Shown piece after piece: positions 49,033 through 58,929 of a stretch of DNA of 64,000 nt; position 1 is the stretch's first letter; each line of letters begins with the position of its first letter. This stretch comes from Alistipes sp. dk3624 (GTDB lineage: Bacteria; Bacteroidota; Bacteroidia; Bacteroidales; Rikenellaceae): contig NZ_CP045651.1 of the NCBI RefSeq assembly GCF_009557455.1, positions 1,612,001-1,676,000 on the forward strand, in the 5' to 3' direction. Below the pieces are notes generated by a model. The model was given only the letters and a program-made list of their open reading frames with translations, was not told the DNA's origin and ran no database searches. Position numbers and translations under genes: made by a program.

Positions 49033-49983
49033 CTAAAGCCATTTCTTCCACCGGAAAAACAGGTACGTAAGCGCAGACACGAGCACCATCAGCCCCAGCG
49101 CGAACTCATAGCCGTACTGCCAGCGCAACTCCTGGATGCTCTCGAAATTCATTCCGTAGATGCTGGCGATCATCGTCGGAGGCATGAAAAACAGCGCGGC
49201 GACGGTAAAGATCTTGGTCACGTTACTCTGTTCGATATTAATCAGACCGAGCGCGGTATCCTGCATGTAGTCGAGCCGTTCGGAACTGAAATCGGCATGA
49301 TTGATCAGCGAATTGACGTCCTTGATCATCAGTTGCAGCTTCGGATAGATGTCGTTCGGGAAACGTTCGCTGCGCAGGATGCCCGACAGGATACGCTGCC
49401 GGTCGAAGATGTTTTCGCGGATCAACATCGTATTCTCCTGCATGTGGCTGATCTGCTTGAGGGTTTCCTTGTCGATATGTTCGCTGAGGTTCATGTTTTT
49501 GCTCAGCGTGGCGATGTTTTTGGCCAGGGCTTCGACCAGGTCGGCATCGAAATCGATCCGCACCTCGAGGATCGAGATCAGCAGGTGGTAGCCGGTCGAG
49601 TAGGCCCGGTAGTTCATCTGCAGCCGTTTCGCGCTTTCGGTAAACGTCCTGAATTCGCTGGTGCGCACCGACACCAACACGCCTTCGGTAATGATGAACG
49701 AAACGGGCTCGATACTGAACGCCTCGGGATTCGGAATGAAAAAGTTCGAATTGCAGATGATCGCATTCTCGGTTTCCGAATATTTGGACGAACTCTCGAT
49801 CTCCTCGACCTGCTGACGCGTCTGTAGGTTGATCTCCAAAAAGTTCTCCACGGCTTTCTGCTCTTTGATCGTCGGAGAAAGCAGGTCGATCCACAAAATA
49901 TCGTCGTAACCGAGATCGTCGAAAAGCCTGACGTCCGCGTTGCGAACGATTTTGTTATATTGCTTCAGGTAAATAGTAATCAT
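49033..49983 (-). CDS. corA: CorA-type magnesium/cobalt channel
   Basis: The 316-aa protein has an N-terminal alpha/beta domain with long helices (residues 1-250) and two C-terminal membrane segments, with the YGMNFE selectivity motif between them (FFMPPTMIASIYGMNFE) and a basic tail. It would form a pentameric Mg2+ channel. Length is normal. The NfeD gene follows after a short gap and may share the transcript. Confidence 0.92.
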   Translation of the reverse strand: MITIYLKQYNKIVRNADVRLFDDLGYDDILWIDLLSPTIKEQKAVENFLEINLQTRQQVEEIESSSKYSETENAIICNSNFFIPNPEAFSIEPVSFIITEGVLVSVRTSEFRTFTESAKRLQMNYRAYSTGYHLLISILEVRIDFDADLVEALAKNIATLSKNMNLSEHIDKETLKQISHMQENTMLIRENIFDRQRILSGILRSERFPNDIYPKLQLMIKDVNSLINHADFSSERLDYMQDTALGLINIEQSNVTKIFTVAALFFMPPTMIASIYGMNFESIQELRWQYGYEFALGLMVLVSALTYLFFRWKKWL

Positions 49984-50053
49984 TGTTCTTGAGCTTTAGA
50001 GGGTGAATAGTCGGGTCGCTTCCGTCCCCTCCGGGGGCGCGTCAACCGGAAGT

Positions 50054-50818
50054 TCATCCGGGATTGATCGGAGGGTCGATCTTCCTGCCCTCCTGCCAGT
50101 AAAGCGCCGTCGCACGGCGCTTCTGCTCATCAAAAACAAAATCGATATTCCGCGTCAGGTAATCGTAAGCATAACTTCTGTCGCCGTAACCGTAACAAGC
50201 GATCGCTTCGGGAATGTGCCGGACGCCGTAATCGAGCGCCTCGGCGAGCCGTTCGACGGTCCGGTCGTCCACGCCGGAACGCGCCACCCACGCCGCGAAA
50301 GCGAAAGGAAGCCCCGTCATTTCACGCCATGCGTCGGCCAGATCGTAACGATACCGGAACTTTTCCTCATGGTCGAACACCTTGTCGCCGATGATCAGAT
50401 ACCCCGTCCGCGGCTGCGGAGCGTTCAGTGCAGAGAAATCTTTCAGTTCTTTCCATTCGGGACGGATCCCCCACAACTTCGACGCGAGGATGCGCACCAA
50501 TCTCACCGAAGTCAGCGAATGGCTGTCGAGATAAATCGTATCGAGCCGATCCAGCGGAGAATCAGCCGCCAACACCACCGTGCGAACCGAACGGCTCGCA
50601 CCGATGCAGAACGGCGTAACGATGCGGATATCGGGAATCGACGGGACGGCCGCTACGGGAATCAGCGCGATTTCCGCGCCGCCGTCGCGCAACAGGGAAG
50701 CGCATCCCCGGGGCGGGGAGAGCAAAAGATCGGCATACAGGTCAATTCCCGCATGCTCGATACCATATATAAAAGGTATGGTATTGAGGTAAGATACCGC
50801 AACTATTCGGTTCCGCAT
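50054..50818 (-). CDS. mqnA: Chorismate dehydratase (futalosine menaquinone pathway)
   Basis: ATG 50818 gives 254 aa. IVAVSYLNTIPFIYGIEHAG at the start, GAEIALIPVAAVPSIPDIRI, SVRTVVLAADSPLDRLDTIY, and TGYLIIGDKVF are MqnA features; the fold is that of periplasmic-binding-like proteins. It converts chorismate to 3-enolpyruvylbenzoate, the first step of the futalosine route to menaquinone, fitting an anaerobic gut bacterium. The other mqn genes are not in the window. Confidence 0.85.
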   Translation of the reverse strand: MRNRIVAVSYLNTIPFIYGIEHAGIDLYADLLLSPPRGCASLLRDGGAEIALIPVAAVPSIPDIRIVTPFCIGASRSVRTVVLAADSPLDRLDTIYLDSHSLTSVRLVRILASKLWGIRPEWKELKDFSALNAPQPRTGYLIIGDKVFDHEEKFRYRYDLADAWREMTGLPFAFAAWVARSGVDDRTVERLAEALDYGVRHIPEAIACYGYGDRSYAYDYLTRNIDFVFDEQKRRATALYWQEGRKIDPPINPG

Positions 50819-50981
50819 CATCATCCATACAGCTTCAAAATTCGTTGAACAATATCCGCACCGCCTTCAAACGGATGCGGGTCAGGCTGTTGGCAGAGTG
50901 CTTTCTCGGTGACAAACCACTTTCCCGTGACGCGAAGGTAACCAAAAAACGGCAATGTACAAGGCGCGGCGACAAAAAAAA

Positions 50982-51010
50982 GAGACGCCGTCCGCAATGG
51001 ACGGCGTCTC
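50982..51010 (-). terminator. Terminator of fbaA
   Basis: On the minus strand a perfect 12-bp stem (51010-50999 with 50993-50982) is followed by eight T, just after the aldolase stop. Confidence 0.9.
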
Positions 51011-51031
51011 GGGGTCGAAACGGACGGACGG

Positions 51032-52033
51032 TTAGCATTGAACTTTGCCGGCCGATCCCAGTACATTAATCAGTTTGTGTTCGTACAATTTTTTCAGGCT
51101 TTCGCGGGCCGGGCCCAGGTATTTGCGCGGGTCAAACTCGGCCGGCTTGGTAGCCAGCACTTCACGAACGGCAGCGGTCATCGCCAGACGGCCGTCGGAG
51201 TCGATGTTGATCTTGCAAACGGCGCTTTCGGCAGCCTTGCGGAGCTGTTCTTCGGGAATACCGATCGCATCTTTCAGCGCGCCGCCGTATTTGTTGATAA
51301 CGGCGACCAGATCCTGCGGAACCGACGAAGATCCGTGCAACACGATCGGGAAGCCAGGAATGCGCTTTTCGATCTCCTGAAGAATATCGAAACGCAACGG
51401 GGGCGGAACCAGAACGCCGTTGGCGTCGCGGGTGCACTGCTCCGGCGTAAATTTATTGGCGCCGTGCGACGTTCCGATCGAGATAGCCAGCGAATCGACG
51501 CCGGTACGCGATACGAAATCGACTACCTGGTCGGGTTCGGTGTAGGTGTGGTGTTCGGCCTTCACGTCGTCCTCGATACCGGCCAGTACGCCGAGCTCGC
51601 CTTCGACGGTCACGTCGAACTGGTGCGCGTAGTCGACCACTTTCTTGGTCAGCGCGATATTCTCTTCGTAGGGCAGGTGCGAACCGTCGATCATCACCGA
51701 CGAGAAACCCATGTCGATGCACGACTTGCAGAGTTCGAACGAATCGCCGTGGTCGAGGTGCAGCACGATCTGCGGATGAGCGCAACCCAGTTCCTTGGCA
51801 TATTCCACCGCACCCTGAGCCATATAACGAAGCAGGGTCTGATTGGCATACTTACGGGCACCGCTCGACACCTGCAGGATCACCGGCGATTTTGTTTCGA
51901 CGGTAGCCTGAATAATGGCCTGCATCTGCTCCATGTTGTTGAAGTTGAATGCAGCGATGGCGTATTTGCCCTCGATGGCCTTTTTAAACATCTCTCTCGT
52001 GTTCACAAGACCCAAATCTTTGTAATTTACCAT
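51032..52033 (-). CDS. fba: Fructose-bisphosphate aldolase, class II
   Basis: The 333-aa protein has IVLHLDHGDSFELCKSCIDM (zinc His and catalytic Asp), VMIDGSHLPYEENI, VEGELGVLAGIEDD and FPIVLHGSSSVPQDL, all class II features. It splits fructose-1,6-bisphosphate into triose phosphates. It closes the gpsA-pgi-fba cluster. Length is normal for the type with HGSSSVP (class IIB-like). Confidence 0.94.
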   Translation of the reverse strand: MVNYKDLGLVNTREMFKKAIEGKYAIAAFNFNNMEQMQAIIQATVETKSPVILQVSSGARKYANQTLLRYMAQGAVEYAKELGCAHPQIVLHLDHGDSFELCKSCIDMGFSSVMIDGSHLPYEENIALTKKVVDYAHQFDVTVEGELGVLAGIEDDVKAEHHTYTEPDQVVDFVSRTGVDSLAISIGTSHGANKFTPEQCTRDANGVLVPPPLRFDILQEIEKRIPGFPIVLHGSSSVPQDLVAVINKYGGALKDAIGIPEEQLRKAAESAVCKINIDSDGRLAMTAAVREVLATKPAEFDPRKYLGPARESLKKLYEHKLINVLGSAGKVQC

Positions 52034-52251
52034 GACAACTTATTTTTAGGTTAACAAATTCGGAAATTCTCCGTTTACGGCGGCCGCCTCGCAACGTCGT
52101 TGCGCCGACCGTCCGTCCGGCGCAATCGCATCCGGACGCTTTCCCGGTCGATTCCGTCCGATCCGGGTTTCAAATTTAATCATTTTCCGGCGCAATCCGA
52201 CGAGTTTCGTAAAAAAATTTAAAATTCCCGTTCGTCGAATCCGCAGCGGAC

Positions 52252-53595
52252 TTACAACCGGGCACGCAGCAATTTGCCCTCGTCCTCGTAACCCGGCTTG
52301 CCGAGCAGCGCGAACATATTCTTCTTGTACGCCTCCACGCCCGGCTGATCGAACGGATTGACGCCCAACGTATAACCGCTGATACCGCATGATTTTTCGA
52401 AGAAGTAGAGCAGGGCGCCGAGGTAGTACTCGTTCAACTCGGGAATTTCGATCCGGATATTCGGCACACCGCCGTCCACGTGGGCCAGCATCGTCCCCAT
52501 CTCGGCCATCAGATTCACTTCGCCGATCCGTTTGCCGGCCAGGTAGTTCAGTCCGTCCAGGTTATCCGGATCGGAATCGATCTTCAGACTGTGCCGCGGC
52601 TTTTCGACGCTGATAACCGTCTCTATCAGCGTGCGTTCGCCCTGTTGGATATACTGTCCCATCGAGTGCAGGTCGGCGGTCAGCGTCACGCTGGCCGGGA
52701 AGATACCTTTGCCTTCTTTCCCTTCGCTCTCCCCGTAAAGCTGCTTCCACCATTCGGACACGTACTGGAGCCTCGGATCGTAGCTGGCCAGTATCTCGAT
52801 CTTATACCCCTTTTTGTACAACGCGTTCCGCGCAGCCGCATACTGAACGGCCGGATTTTCGTCGAACGGAACGTCGGCAGCCGTCATTTTCGCCATATCC
52901 TGCGCGCCGCGCACCAATTCGCCGATGTTGATTCCGGCAACGGCCAGCGGCAGCAAGCCGACCGGCGTCAGCACCGAATAGCGTCCGCCGATGTCGTCCG
53001 GAATCACGAACGTAGCGTAGCCCTCCTGCGTGGCCAGCGTCCGCAGTGCGCCGCGTTTGGCATCGGTCACGGCAACGATCCGTTTGGCGGCTTCCGCCTT
53101 GCCATAACGGGTCTCGATCTCCTCTTTGACGATCCGGAAAGCAACGGCCGGCTCGGTCGTCGTCCCGGACTTAGAGATCACGATGGCAGCCAGCTTGTAC
53201 GGCTTCGTAGCGGCCAGCAGCTCATACAGGTAGTCCTCGCTGAGATTCTGCCCGGCGAACAGCACGATCGGCTTATCCTGTTTCTTGTGCAACAGTTGGA
53301 ACGGATCGCTCATGGCTTCCAGCACGGCTTTCGCCCCGAGGTAAGAGCCCCCGATCCCGATCACCACGATCACTTCGGCCAGCGAAGCCAGCGATTTCGC
53401 GCAATCGTTAACGGCGTCCAGTTGGGCGGGGGTAATCTGCTCGGGCAGGTCCACCCACCCCAGAAAATCGTTCCCGTCGCCGCTGCCGTCGGACAACATG
53501 CGGTTCGACACTTCGACCCGTTCTTTTATCAATTCGAGATCCACGGGTTCGAGAATCCCGTAGATTTTGTCGATAGAAACTTTAATAATACTCAT
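52252..53595 (-). CDS. pgi: Glucose-6-phosphate isomerase
   Basis: The 447-aa protein contains [60 protein letters not shown] and [20 protein letters not shown], and ends with the [20 protein letters not shown] motif, including the catalytic Glu and Lys. It interconverts glucose-6-P and fructose-6-P. It lies between gpsA and fba with short gaps. Confidence 0.95.
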   Translation of the reverse strand: MSIIKVSIDKIYGILEPVDLELIKERVEVSNRMLSDGSGDGNDFLGWVDLPEQITPAQLDAVNDCAKSLASLAEVIVVIGIGGSYLGAKAVLEAMSDPFQLLHKKQDKPIVLFAGQNLSEDYLYELLAATKPYKLAAIVISKSGTTTEPAVAFRIVKEEIETRYGKAEAAKRIVAVTDAKRGALRTLATQEGYATFVIPDDIGGRYSVLTPVGLLPLAVAGINIGELVRGAQDMAKMTAADVPFDENPAVQYAAARNALYKKGYKIEILASYDPRLQYVSEWWKQLYGESEGKEGKGIFPASVTLTADLHSMGQYIQQGERTLIETVISVEKPRHSLKIDSDPDNLDGLNYLAGKRIGEVNLMAEMGTMLAHVDGGVPNIRIEIPELNEYYLGALLYFFEKSCGISGYTLGVNPFDQPGVEAYKKNMFALLGKPGYEDEGKLLRARL

Positions 53596-53627
53596 GATAA
53601 TTATGTTTTGATGGATTTTACATGCCT

Positions 53628-54635
53628 TTACAGCAGCCGTCCGGTCAACCGGCCGACCGAGACCGACGGCGAAGCGCCGTCATAGAGAACGTCGTACACC
53701 ATCCGCGCAATCGGCATATCCACGCCGCGCTGCCGGTTGATTTTCATAATGCATTCGGCCGCGTAATACCCTTCGGCCACCATGCTCATCTCCATCTGCG
53801 CCGAATGCACCGAATAGCCCTTGCCGATCATCAGTCCGAACCGACGGTTGCGACTGAACTGCGAATAGGAAGTAACCAACAGGTCGCCCAGATAAGCCGA
53901 TGCGAACGTATTCCGGTTGCTGGGATAAGTCTGCGACATGAAACGCGACATCTCCATCGCCCCGTTCGAAATCAGCACGGCCAGAAAATTATCCCCGTAA
54001 CCGAGGCCGACCGCGATCCCGACCGCAATCGCATAAATATTTTTCAGCACGGAAGCATATTCTATGCCGTATATGTCGGTCGAATGACCGACGTTTATAT
54101 AATCGGTCCGAATTTTATCGCCCAGGATGCGCGAGTTTTCGAGCGTCTTGCAAACGACCGTCAGGTAGGAGAGCCGTTCGAGCGCCACCTCTTCGGCATG
54201 GCACGGGCCGGACACGATCCCGATCTGATCGAACGGAACGTCGTACCGGCGGTTGACGTACTCGGCCACCGTGATCAGATCGTCGGGAACGATGCCTTTG
54301 ATCGCAGAGACGATGAATTTATCGCCGAGCGGTTCGGTCAGGGGTTCGAGCGTCGTTTTCAGGTAAACGGACGGAGCTGCCAGCACGACGATCTCCGCAT
54401 CGCGCGCCACCTCGTCGAGACTGTCCGACAGGTGCAGGCTCCCCGGATCGAAACGGACGTCCCGCAGGTAGCGCGGGTTGGTCCCGTGCTTACGCACATG
54501 CTCCAGGACATCCCGGTTGCGGATGTACCAGCCGACGTTCCGTTCGTTTTCGAGAAGTATCTTGACCAGAGCCGTAGCCCAACTGCCGTGACCGACCACC
54601 GCACACCGCGCGTTCCGATCGATGTTGTACGCCAT
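53628..54635 (-). CDS. gpsA: NAD(P)-dependent glycerol-3-phosphate dehydrogenase
   Basis: The 335-aa protein begins [20 protein letters not shown] with the Rossmann G-H-G-S-W-A motif, then [55 protein letters not shown] with the catalytic Lys, and [20 protein letters not shown]. It makes glycerol-3-phosphate for phospholipids. It heads the minus-strand gpsA-pgi-fba cluster. Confidence 0.94.
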   Translation of the reverse strand: MAYNIDRNARCAVVGHGSWATALVKILLENERNVGWYIRNRDVLEHVRKHGTNPRYLRDVRFDPGSLHLSDSLDEVARDAEIVVLAAPSVYLKTTLEPLTEPLGDKFIVSAIKGIVPDDLITVAEYVNRRYDVPFDQIGIVSGPCHAEEVALERLSYLTVVCKTLENSRILGDKIRTDYINVGHSTDIYGIEYASVLKNIYAIAVGIAVGLGYGDNFLAVLISNGAMEMSRFMSQTYPSNRNTFASAYLGDLLVTSYSQFSRNRRFGLMIGKGYSVHSAQMEMSMVAEGYYAAECIMKINRQRGVDMPIARMVYDVLYDGASPSVSVGRLTGRLL

Positions 54636-54912
54636 GATTTTATTCGCTTTCAGACCACAAATTTACAAATTATTTAAAATTTTCGCTATTCCGGAGCCGT
54701 TTTATCCGGAAACAGCCGCATAAATCGCACCCGGAACCGCAACGCCACCGCCCGGCGACCAAAAACTTCATTTTACGGACCGTCCGCCGCACCGGCAAAA
54801 CGGCCGGAAGCAAAAAAAAGAGACACAATCCATTTTTTGAAGTATAAACTCAAGCTGTAAACTCTTTTTTTGTATCTTTGTACGATTGATAAATACTAAA
54901 CCATACAAGACG
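54636..54912 (+). promoter_or_regulatory. Divergent gpsA/purH intergenic region
   Basis: TATCTTTG (54873-54880) is a -7 element for purH; no clean TTTG is found at -33. Transcription would begin near 54886, leaving a leader of about 25 bases before the GTG at 54913. No hairpin or riboswitch motif is evident. Confidence 0.45.
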
Positions 54913-56433
54913 GTGAAAAAGATAAAAGGAGCACTTATTTCGGTCTACTACAAAGACGGCCTGGAACAGATTGTCAGAAAATTAGCGGAGGACGGCGTAA
55001 CGATCTATTCGACCGGCGGAACCCTTTCGTTCATCGAGGGACTCGGTCTGAAAGCCGTGTCGGTCGAGAGCCTGACGGGGTATCCGTCGATCCTCGGCGG
55101 ACGCGTGAAAACGCTCCATCCGAAAGTTTTCGGAGGGATCCTCTCCCGCCGCGACAATCCGCAGGACGCCGAACAGACCGCTCAATACGAGATCCCGGAA
55201 ATCGACGCGGTGATCGTCGACCTCTATCCCTTCGAACAAACCGTCGCTTCGGGGGCCGAAGAGCAGGCCGTGATCGAAAAAATCGACATCGGGGGCATCT
55301 CGCTGATCCGCGCCGCAGCGAAAAACTTCAAGGACGTGGTGATCGTACCGTCGGTCGACCAATACGCCGAATTCTACGAAATCATTACCGCCCAACAATG
55401 CGCTACGACGCTCGAACAGCGCCGTCGTTTCGCAGCCTATGCGTTCGACGTCAGCTCGCACTACGATTCGGCCATCTTCAACTATTTCAACCGCCAAGAA
55501 CAGATCGGCTCGTTCAAGCTGAGTTTCAACGGCGGAACGCCGCTGCGCTACGGGGAGAATCCCCACCAGTCGGCCGTCTTCTACGGCGACCTCGAACGAC
55601 TGTTCGACAAACTGCACGGCAAGGACATCTCGTACAACAACATGCTCGACATCGACGCGGCGATCAACCTGATCGAAGAGTTCGACGAACCGACCTTCGT
55701 AATCATGAAACACAACAACGCCTGCGGCGTGGCGACGCGCCCGACGCTGTCCGAAGCGTGGAAAGACGCGCTGGCCGGCGACCCGGTTTCGGCTTTCGGC
55801 GGCGTGCTGATCTGTAACCGCGAAGTGGATGCGACGACCGCCGAAGAGATCAACAAGCTTTTCTTCGAAGTGATCCTGGCGCCCTCGTACACCGACGAGG
55901 CGCTCGCCGTCCTGGAATGCAAGAAAAACCGCATCATTCTGCGGCTGAAAGATACGACGCGCTGTCCGAAACAGTTCCGTTCGCTGCTGAACGGCGTAGC
56001 GGTGCAGGATCGCGACCTGAAAGTCGGAGGCGTAGACGGCGAACCGCGCTACGCGACCGAGAAACAGGCCGCGCCCGAACAGCTCAAAGACTTGATCTTC
56101 GCGAACAAGATCGTAAAACATTCCAAGAGCAACGCGATCGTACTGGCCAAGGCCGGTATGCTGATCGCCAGCGGCATCGGCCAAACCTCGCGCGTGGATG
56201 CGCTGAAACAGGCCATCGCGAAAGCCAAAAGTTTCGGGTTCGACCTGACGGGGGCCGTGATGGCGTCGGATGCGTTCTTCCCGTTCGGCGACTGCGTCGA
56301 AATCGCCCACAAGGAGGGCATCGACGCCGTGATTCAGCCGGGCGGCTCGGTACGCGACCAGGAGAGCATCGACTACTGCAACGCGAACGGCATGGCAATG
56401 TTGTTCACCGGTCTCAGACATTTCAAGCACTAA
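54913..56433 (+). CDS. purH: Bifunctional AICAR transformylase / IMP cyclohydrolase
   Basis: GTG 54913 gives 506 aa starting MKKIKGALISVYYKDGLEQI; a TTG at 54886 could extend it. The cyclohydrolase domain (residues 1-190; STGGTLSFIEGLGLKAVSVE, GRVKTLHPKVFGGILSRRDN) and the formyltransferase domain (RYGENPHQSAVFYGD, MKHNNACGVATR, ASDAFFPFGDCVEIAHKEGI) are complete. It performs the last two steps of IMP synthesis. MreB follows within 31 bases. Confidence 0.95.
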   Translation: MKKIKGALISVYYKDGLEQIVRKLAEDGVTIYSTGGTLSFIEGLGLKAVSVESLTGYPSILGGRVKTLHPKVFGGILSRRDNPQDAEQTAQYEIPEIDAVIVDLYPFEQTVASGAEEQAVIEKIDIGGISLIRAAAKNFKDVVIVPSVDQYAEFYEIITAQQCATTLEQRRRFAAYAFDVSSHYDSAIFNYFNRQEQIGSFKLSFNGGTPLRYGENPHQSAVFYGDLERLFDKLHGKDISYNNMLDIDAAINLIEEFDEPTFVIMKHNNACGVATRPTLSEAWKDALAGDPVSAFGGVLICNREVDATTAEEINKLFFEVILAPSYTDEALAVLECKKNRIILRLKDTTRCPKQFRSLLNGVAVQDRDLKVGGVDGEPRYATEKQAAPEQLKDLIFANKIVKHSKSNAIVLAKAGMLIASGIGQTSRVDALKQAIAKAKSFGFDLTGAVMASDAFFPFGDCVEIAHKEGIDAVIQPGGSVRDQESIDYCNANGMAMLFTGLRHFKH

Positions 56434-56464
56434 CAAACCCTCTCACTATAAAGACCTAACGATT

Positions 56465-57484
56465 ATGGGCTTATTTTCATTGACACAGGAGTTGGCCATC
56501 GACCTCGGCACGGCCAACACGATCATAATCAGCAACGGGAAAATCGTCGTGGACGAGCCGTCGATCGTGGCGCTCGACCAGCATACCGGCAAGGCGATGG
56601 CGATCGGCAAAAAAGCGCGCCAGATGCACGGCAAAACCCATCAGAATATCAAGACGGTACGCCCGTTGAAAGACGGCGTGATCGCCGATTTCAACGCCGC
56701 GGAGATCATGCTGCGCGGTCTGATCAAAATGGTCAAGAGCAACGGACGGCTGTTCAGTCCGTCGCTGAAAATGGTGATCTGCATCCCGTCCGGCTCGACC
56801 AACGTGGAGATCCGGGCCGTGCGCGATTCGGCCGAACACGCCGGCGGCCGCGAAGTGTATATGATCTACGAACCGATGGCCGCCGCGCTCGGCGCCGGAC
56901 TCGACGTCGAAGCCCCCGAAGGCAACATGGTAGTCGACATCGGAGGCGGTACGACCGAAATCGCTTGCATCTCGCTCGGAGGAATCGTCTGCAGCGAGAG
57001 TATCAACGTTGCCGGAGACGTCTTTACAGAAGACATACAGACCTATATCCGTCAGCAGCACAACATGCGCATCGGCGAGCGGACGGCCGAGGATATCAAG
57101 ATCGCCGTCGGAGCCGCGCTGTCGGAATTGGAGGAAGAGCCTGAAGACTTCGAAGTGACGGGGCCGAACATCCTGACGTCGTTGCCGTCGGTACTGAGCG
57201 TCTCGTACAGCGAAATGGCCTACGCGCTCGAAAAATCGCTCGTCAAAATCGACGCGGCAATTATGAAGGTACTCGAAATGGTTCCGCCCGAATTGTATGC
57301 CGACATCGCCCGAAACGGGATTTACCTCGCCGGCGGCGGAGCGTTGCTCAAAGGGCTCGACCGGAGGCTGTCCGAGAAAACCAATATCCCGTTCCACATC
57401 GCCGAAGACCCGCTGCGCGCCGTAGCGCGGGGCACGGGCATTGCGCTGAAGAACATCGGACGTTTTTCGTTCCTGATGCGATAA
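56465..57484 (+). CDS. mreB: Rod-shape protein MreB
   Basis: The 339-aa protein has the actin-fold sites: phosphate 1 IDLGTANTIIISNGKIVVDE, phosphate 2 VVDIGGGTTEIACISLGGI, and GIYLAGGGALLKGLDRRLSE near the end. It forms filaments that guide peptidoglycan synthesis along the cell side wall. It starts the mreBCD-mrdA-rodA cluster, all in one direction with short gaps. Confidence 0.96.
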   Translation: MGLFSLTQELAIDLGTANTIIISNGKIVVDEPSIVALDQHTGKAMAIGKKARQMHGKTHQNIKTVRPLKDGVIADFNAAEIMLRGLIKMVKSNGRLFSPSLKMVICIPSGSTNVEIRAVRDSAEHAGGREVYMIYEPMAAALGAGLDVEAPEGNMVVDIGGGTTEIACISLGGIVCSESINVAGDVFTEDIQTYIRQQHNMRIGERTAEDIKIAVGAALSELEEEPEDFEVTGPNILTSLPSVLSVSYSEMAYALEKSLVKIDAAIMKVLEMVPPELYADIARNGIYLAGGGALLKGLDRRLSEKTNIPFHIAEDPLRAVARGTGIALKNIGRFSFLMR

Positions 57485-57511
57485 CCCTTTAACACGAACC
57501 GCCGCAAGAGA

Positions 57512-58375
57512 ATGATCAAGTTTTTCCTGTTCATCAAGAAGATCCATTTCGTATTGATCTTCATCATTCTCGAAGCGTTTGCGATACACTATTACGCAAA
57601 CAGCACCAGCTACACGAAAGCGAAGCTGATTACCGCCTCCAACTATGTTGTAGGCGGTATCTATTCGCAGATATCGGGACTGAACAGCTACCTGCACCTG
57701 AAAAAGGAGAATGCAGCGCTGACTGCCCGGGTAGCGCTGCTGGAAAACGAACTCGACGGTTTGCGGCGCGACGGCAGCGACCCGGCCGTACCGCCGGACT
57801 CGCTGCTTTTCACCGAAGATTCTGTCGCCGGCCGACGGCAGTTCGCTTACTTCCCGGCTCGGGTCATCAACAACTCGATCATCCGGCAGGAGAACTACAT
57901 CACGCTGAACCGCGGCGTCGAAGACGGCTTGCAGCCCGATATGGCGGTCGTGGCCGACAGGGGCATCGCGGGTTACGTAATGAACTGTTCGGATCATTTC
58001 GCCGTGTGTATGTCGGTGCTGAACCGCGGCTTCAAAACGAGCGGAAAGATCAAAGGAACCGACTATTTCGGATCGGTTTCGTGGGACGGCGCGAGTTACG
58101 AATACGTCATGCTGACCGAAATCGCAAAATACGCGCAGATCCATGTCGGCGACACGATCGTGACGACCTCGCACTCGTCACGGTTTCCGCCGGGGCTCAT
58201 GATCGGCACGGTGGCGGACTTCGAACTGAACAACGCGACCTATTACGACGTCCGGGTAAAACTGCATACCGACATCGCCGCACTGAACAACGTAGTGGTG
58301 ATCAAATACCTGGACGCCGAAGAGCGCGAAACGCTGGAAAACGACGTTTCGATGACTTCGGCCGCTGTGCAATAA
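57512..58375 (+). CDS. mreC: Rod-shape protein MreC
   Basis: The 287-aa protein has one membrane segment near the N-terminus (FFLFIKKIHFVLIFIILEAF), a coiled coil near residues 65-90 (LHLKKENAALTARVALLENE) and a double beta-barrel periplasmic domain (YFPARVINNSIIRQENYITL, RGIAGYVMNCSDHFAVCMSV). It links MreB to the PBP2/RodA complex. Length is usual for Bacteroidetes. Confidence 0.92.
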   Translation: MIKFFLFIKKIHFVLIFIILEAFAIHYYANSTSYTKAKLITASNYVVGGIYSQISGLNSYLHLKKENAALTARVALLENELDGLRRDGSDPAVPPDSLLFTEDSVAGRRQFAYFPARVINNSIIRQENYITLNRGVEDGLQPDMAVVADRGIAGYVMNCSDHFAVCMSVLNRGFKTSGKIKGTDYFGSVSWDGASYEYVMLTEIAKYAQIHVGDTIVTTSHSSRFPPGLMIGTVADFELNNATYYDVRVKLHTDIAALNNVVVIKYLDAEERETLENDVSMTSAAVQ

Positions 58376-58409
58376 AGCGGCCAAACACACTGCAAACGAC
58401 GAAGAAACG

Positions 58410-58925
58410 ATGTACAGAACGCTGGAATATACGATCCTATTCGTGGTAATGGCCCTGTTGCAGGTTTTCCTGTTCAGCCGGATCGGGGTCAGCGTCTACA
58501 TTCATCCGCTGGCCTACGTCGCCTTTATCATCCTGCTGCCGATGGAGATCGCGCCGCTGCTGTTGCTGACGCTCGGACTGTTGATGGGCGTCACGATGGA
58601 CGTTTTCATGGGAACGGCCGGAATCAACACGATCGCCACGCTGTTCGTCGCATTCTGCCGCCCGACGCTGCTGAACCTGCTGGCCGGCAAAGACGAGGTG
58701 AAGGACGGCGGAATTCCGAACGTCAACCGGCTCGGGATCAAAAAATTCATCAAATACGCCTCCTTCATGGTGCTGCTGCACAGCACGGTATTCTTTATTT
58801 TCGAAACGCTGTCGCTGCACTTCTTCTACCTTACGCTGCTGCGGATCCTCCTGAGTTCGGCGGTTACGCTGCTGCTGGTGTATTTCTGCCAACGCCTGTT
58901 CTCGGTCAACCGTCAAAAACCGTAA
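58410..58925 (+). CDS. mreD: Rod-shape protein MreD
   Basis: The 171-aa protein has about five membrane segments (TILFVVMALLQVFLFSRIG, LLLLTLGLLMGVTMDVFMGT) and lies directly after mreC, as in other genomes. The G-x-x-MD motif in the second segment group is typical. It supports elongasome assembly. Confidence 0.85.
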   Translation: MYRTLEYTILFVVMALLQVFLFSRIGVSVYIHPLAYVAFIILLPMEIAPLLLLTLGLLMGVTMDVFMGTAGINTIATLFVAFCRPTLLNLLAGKDEVKDGGIPNVNRLGIKKFIKYASFMVLLHSTVFFIFETLSLHFFYLTLLRILLSSAVTLLLVYFCQRLFSVNRQKP

Positions 58926-58929
58926 CGCC

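Noticed and set aside
54982-58174. Long antisense frames opposite purH, mreB and mreC
   Set aside because: Mirror-image codon effect in GC-rich coding DNA; no motifs and no regulatory signals in that direction.
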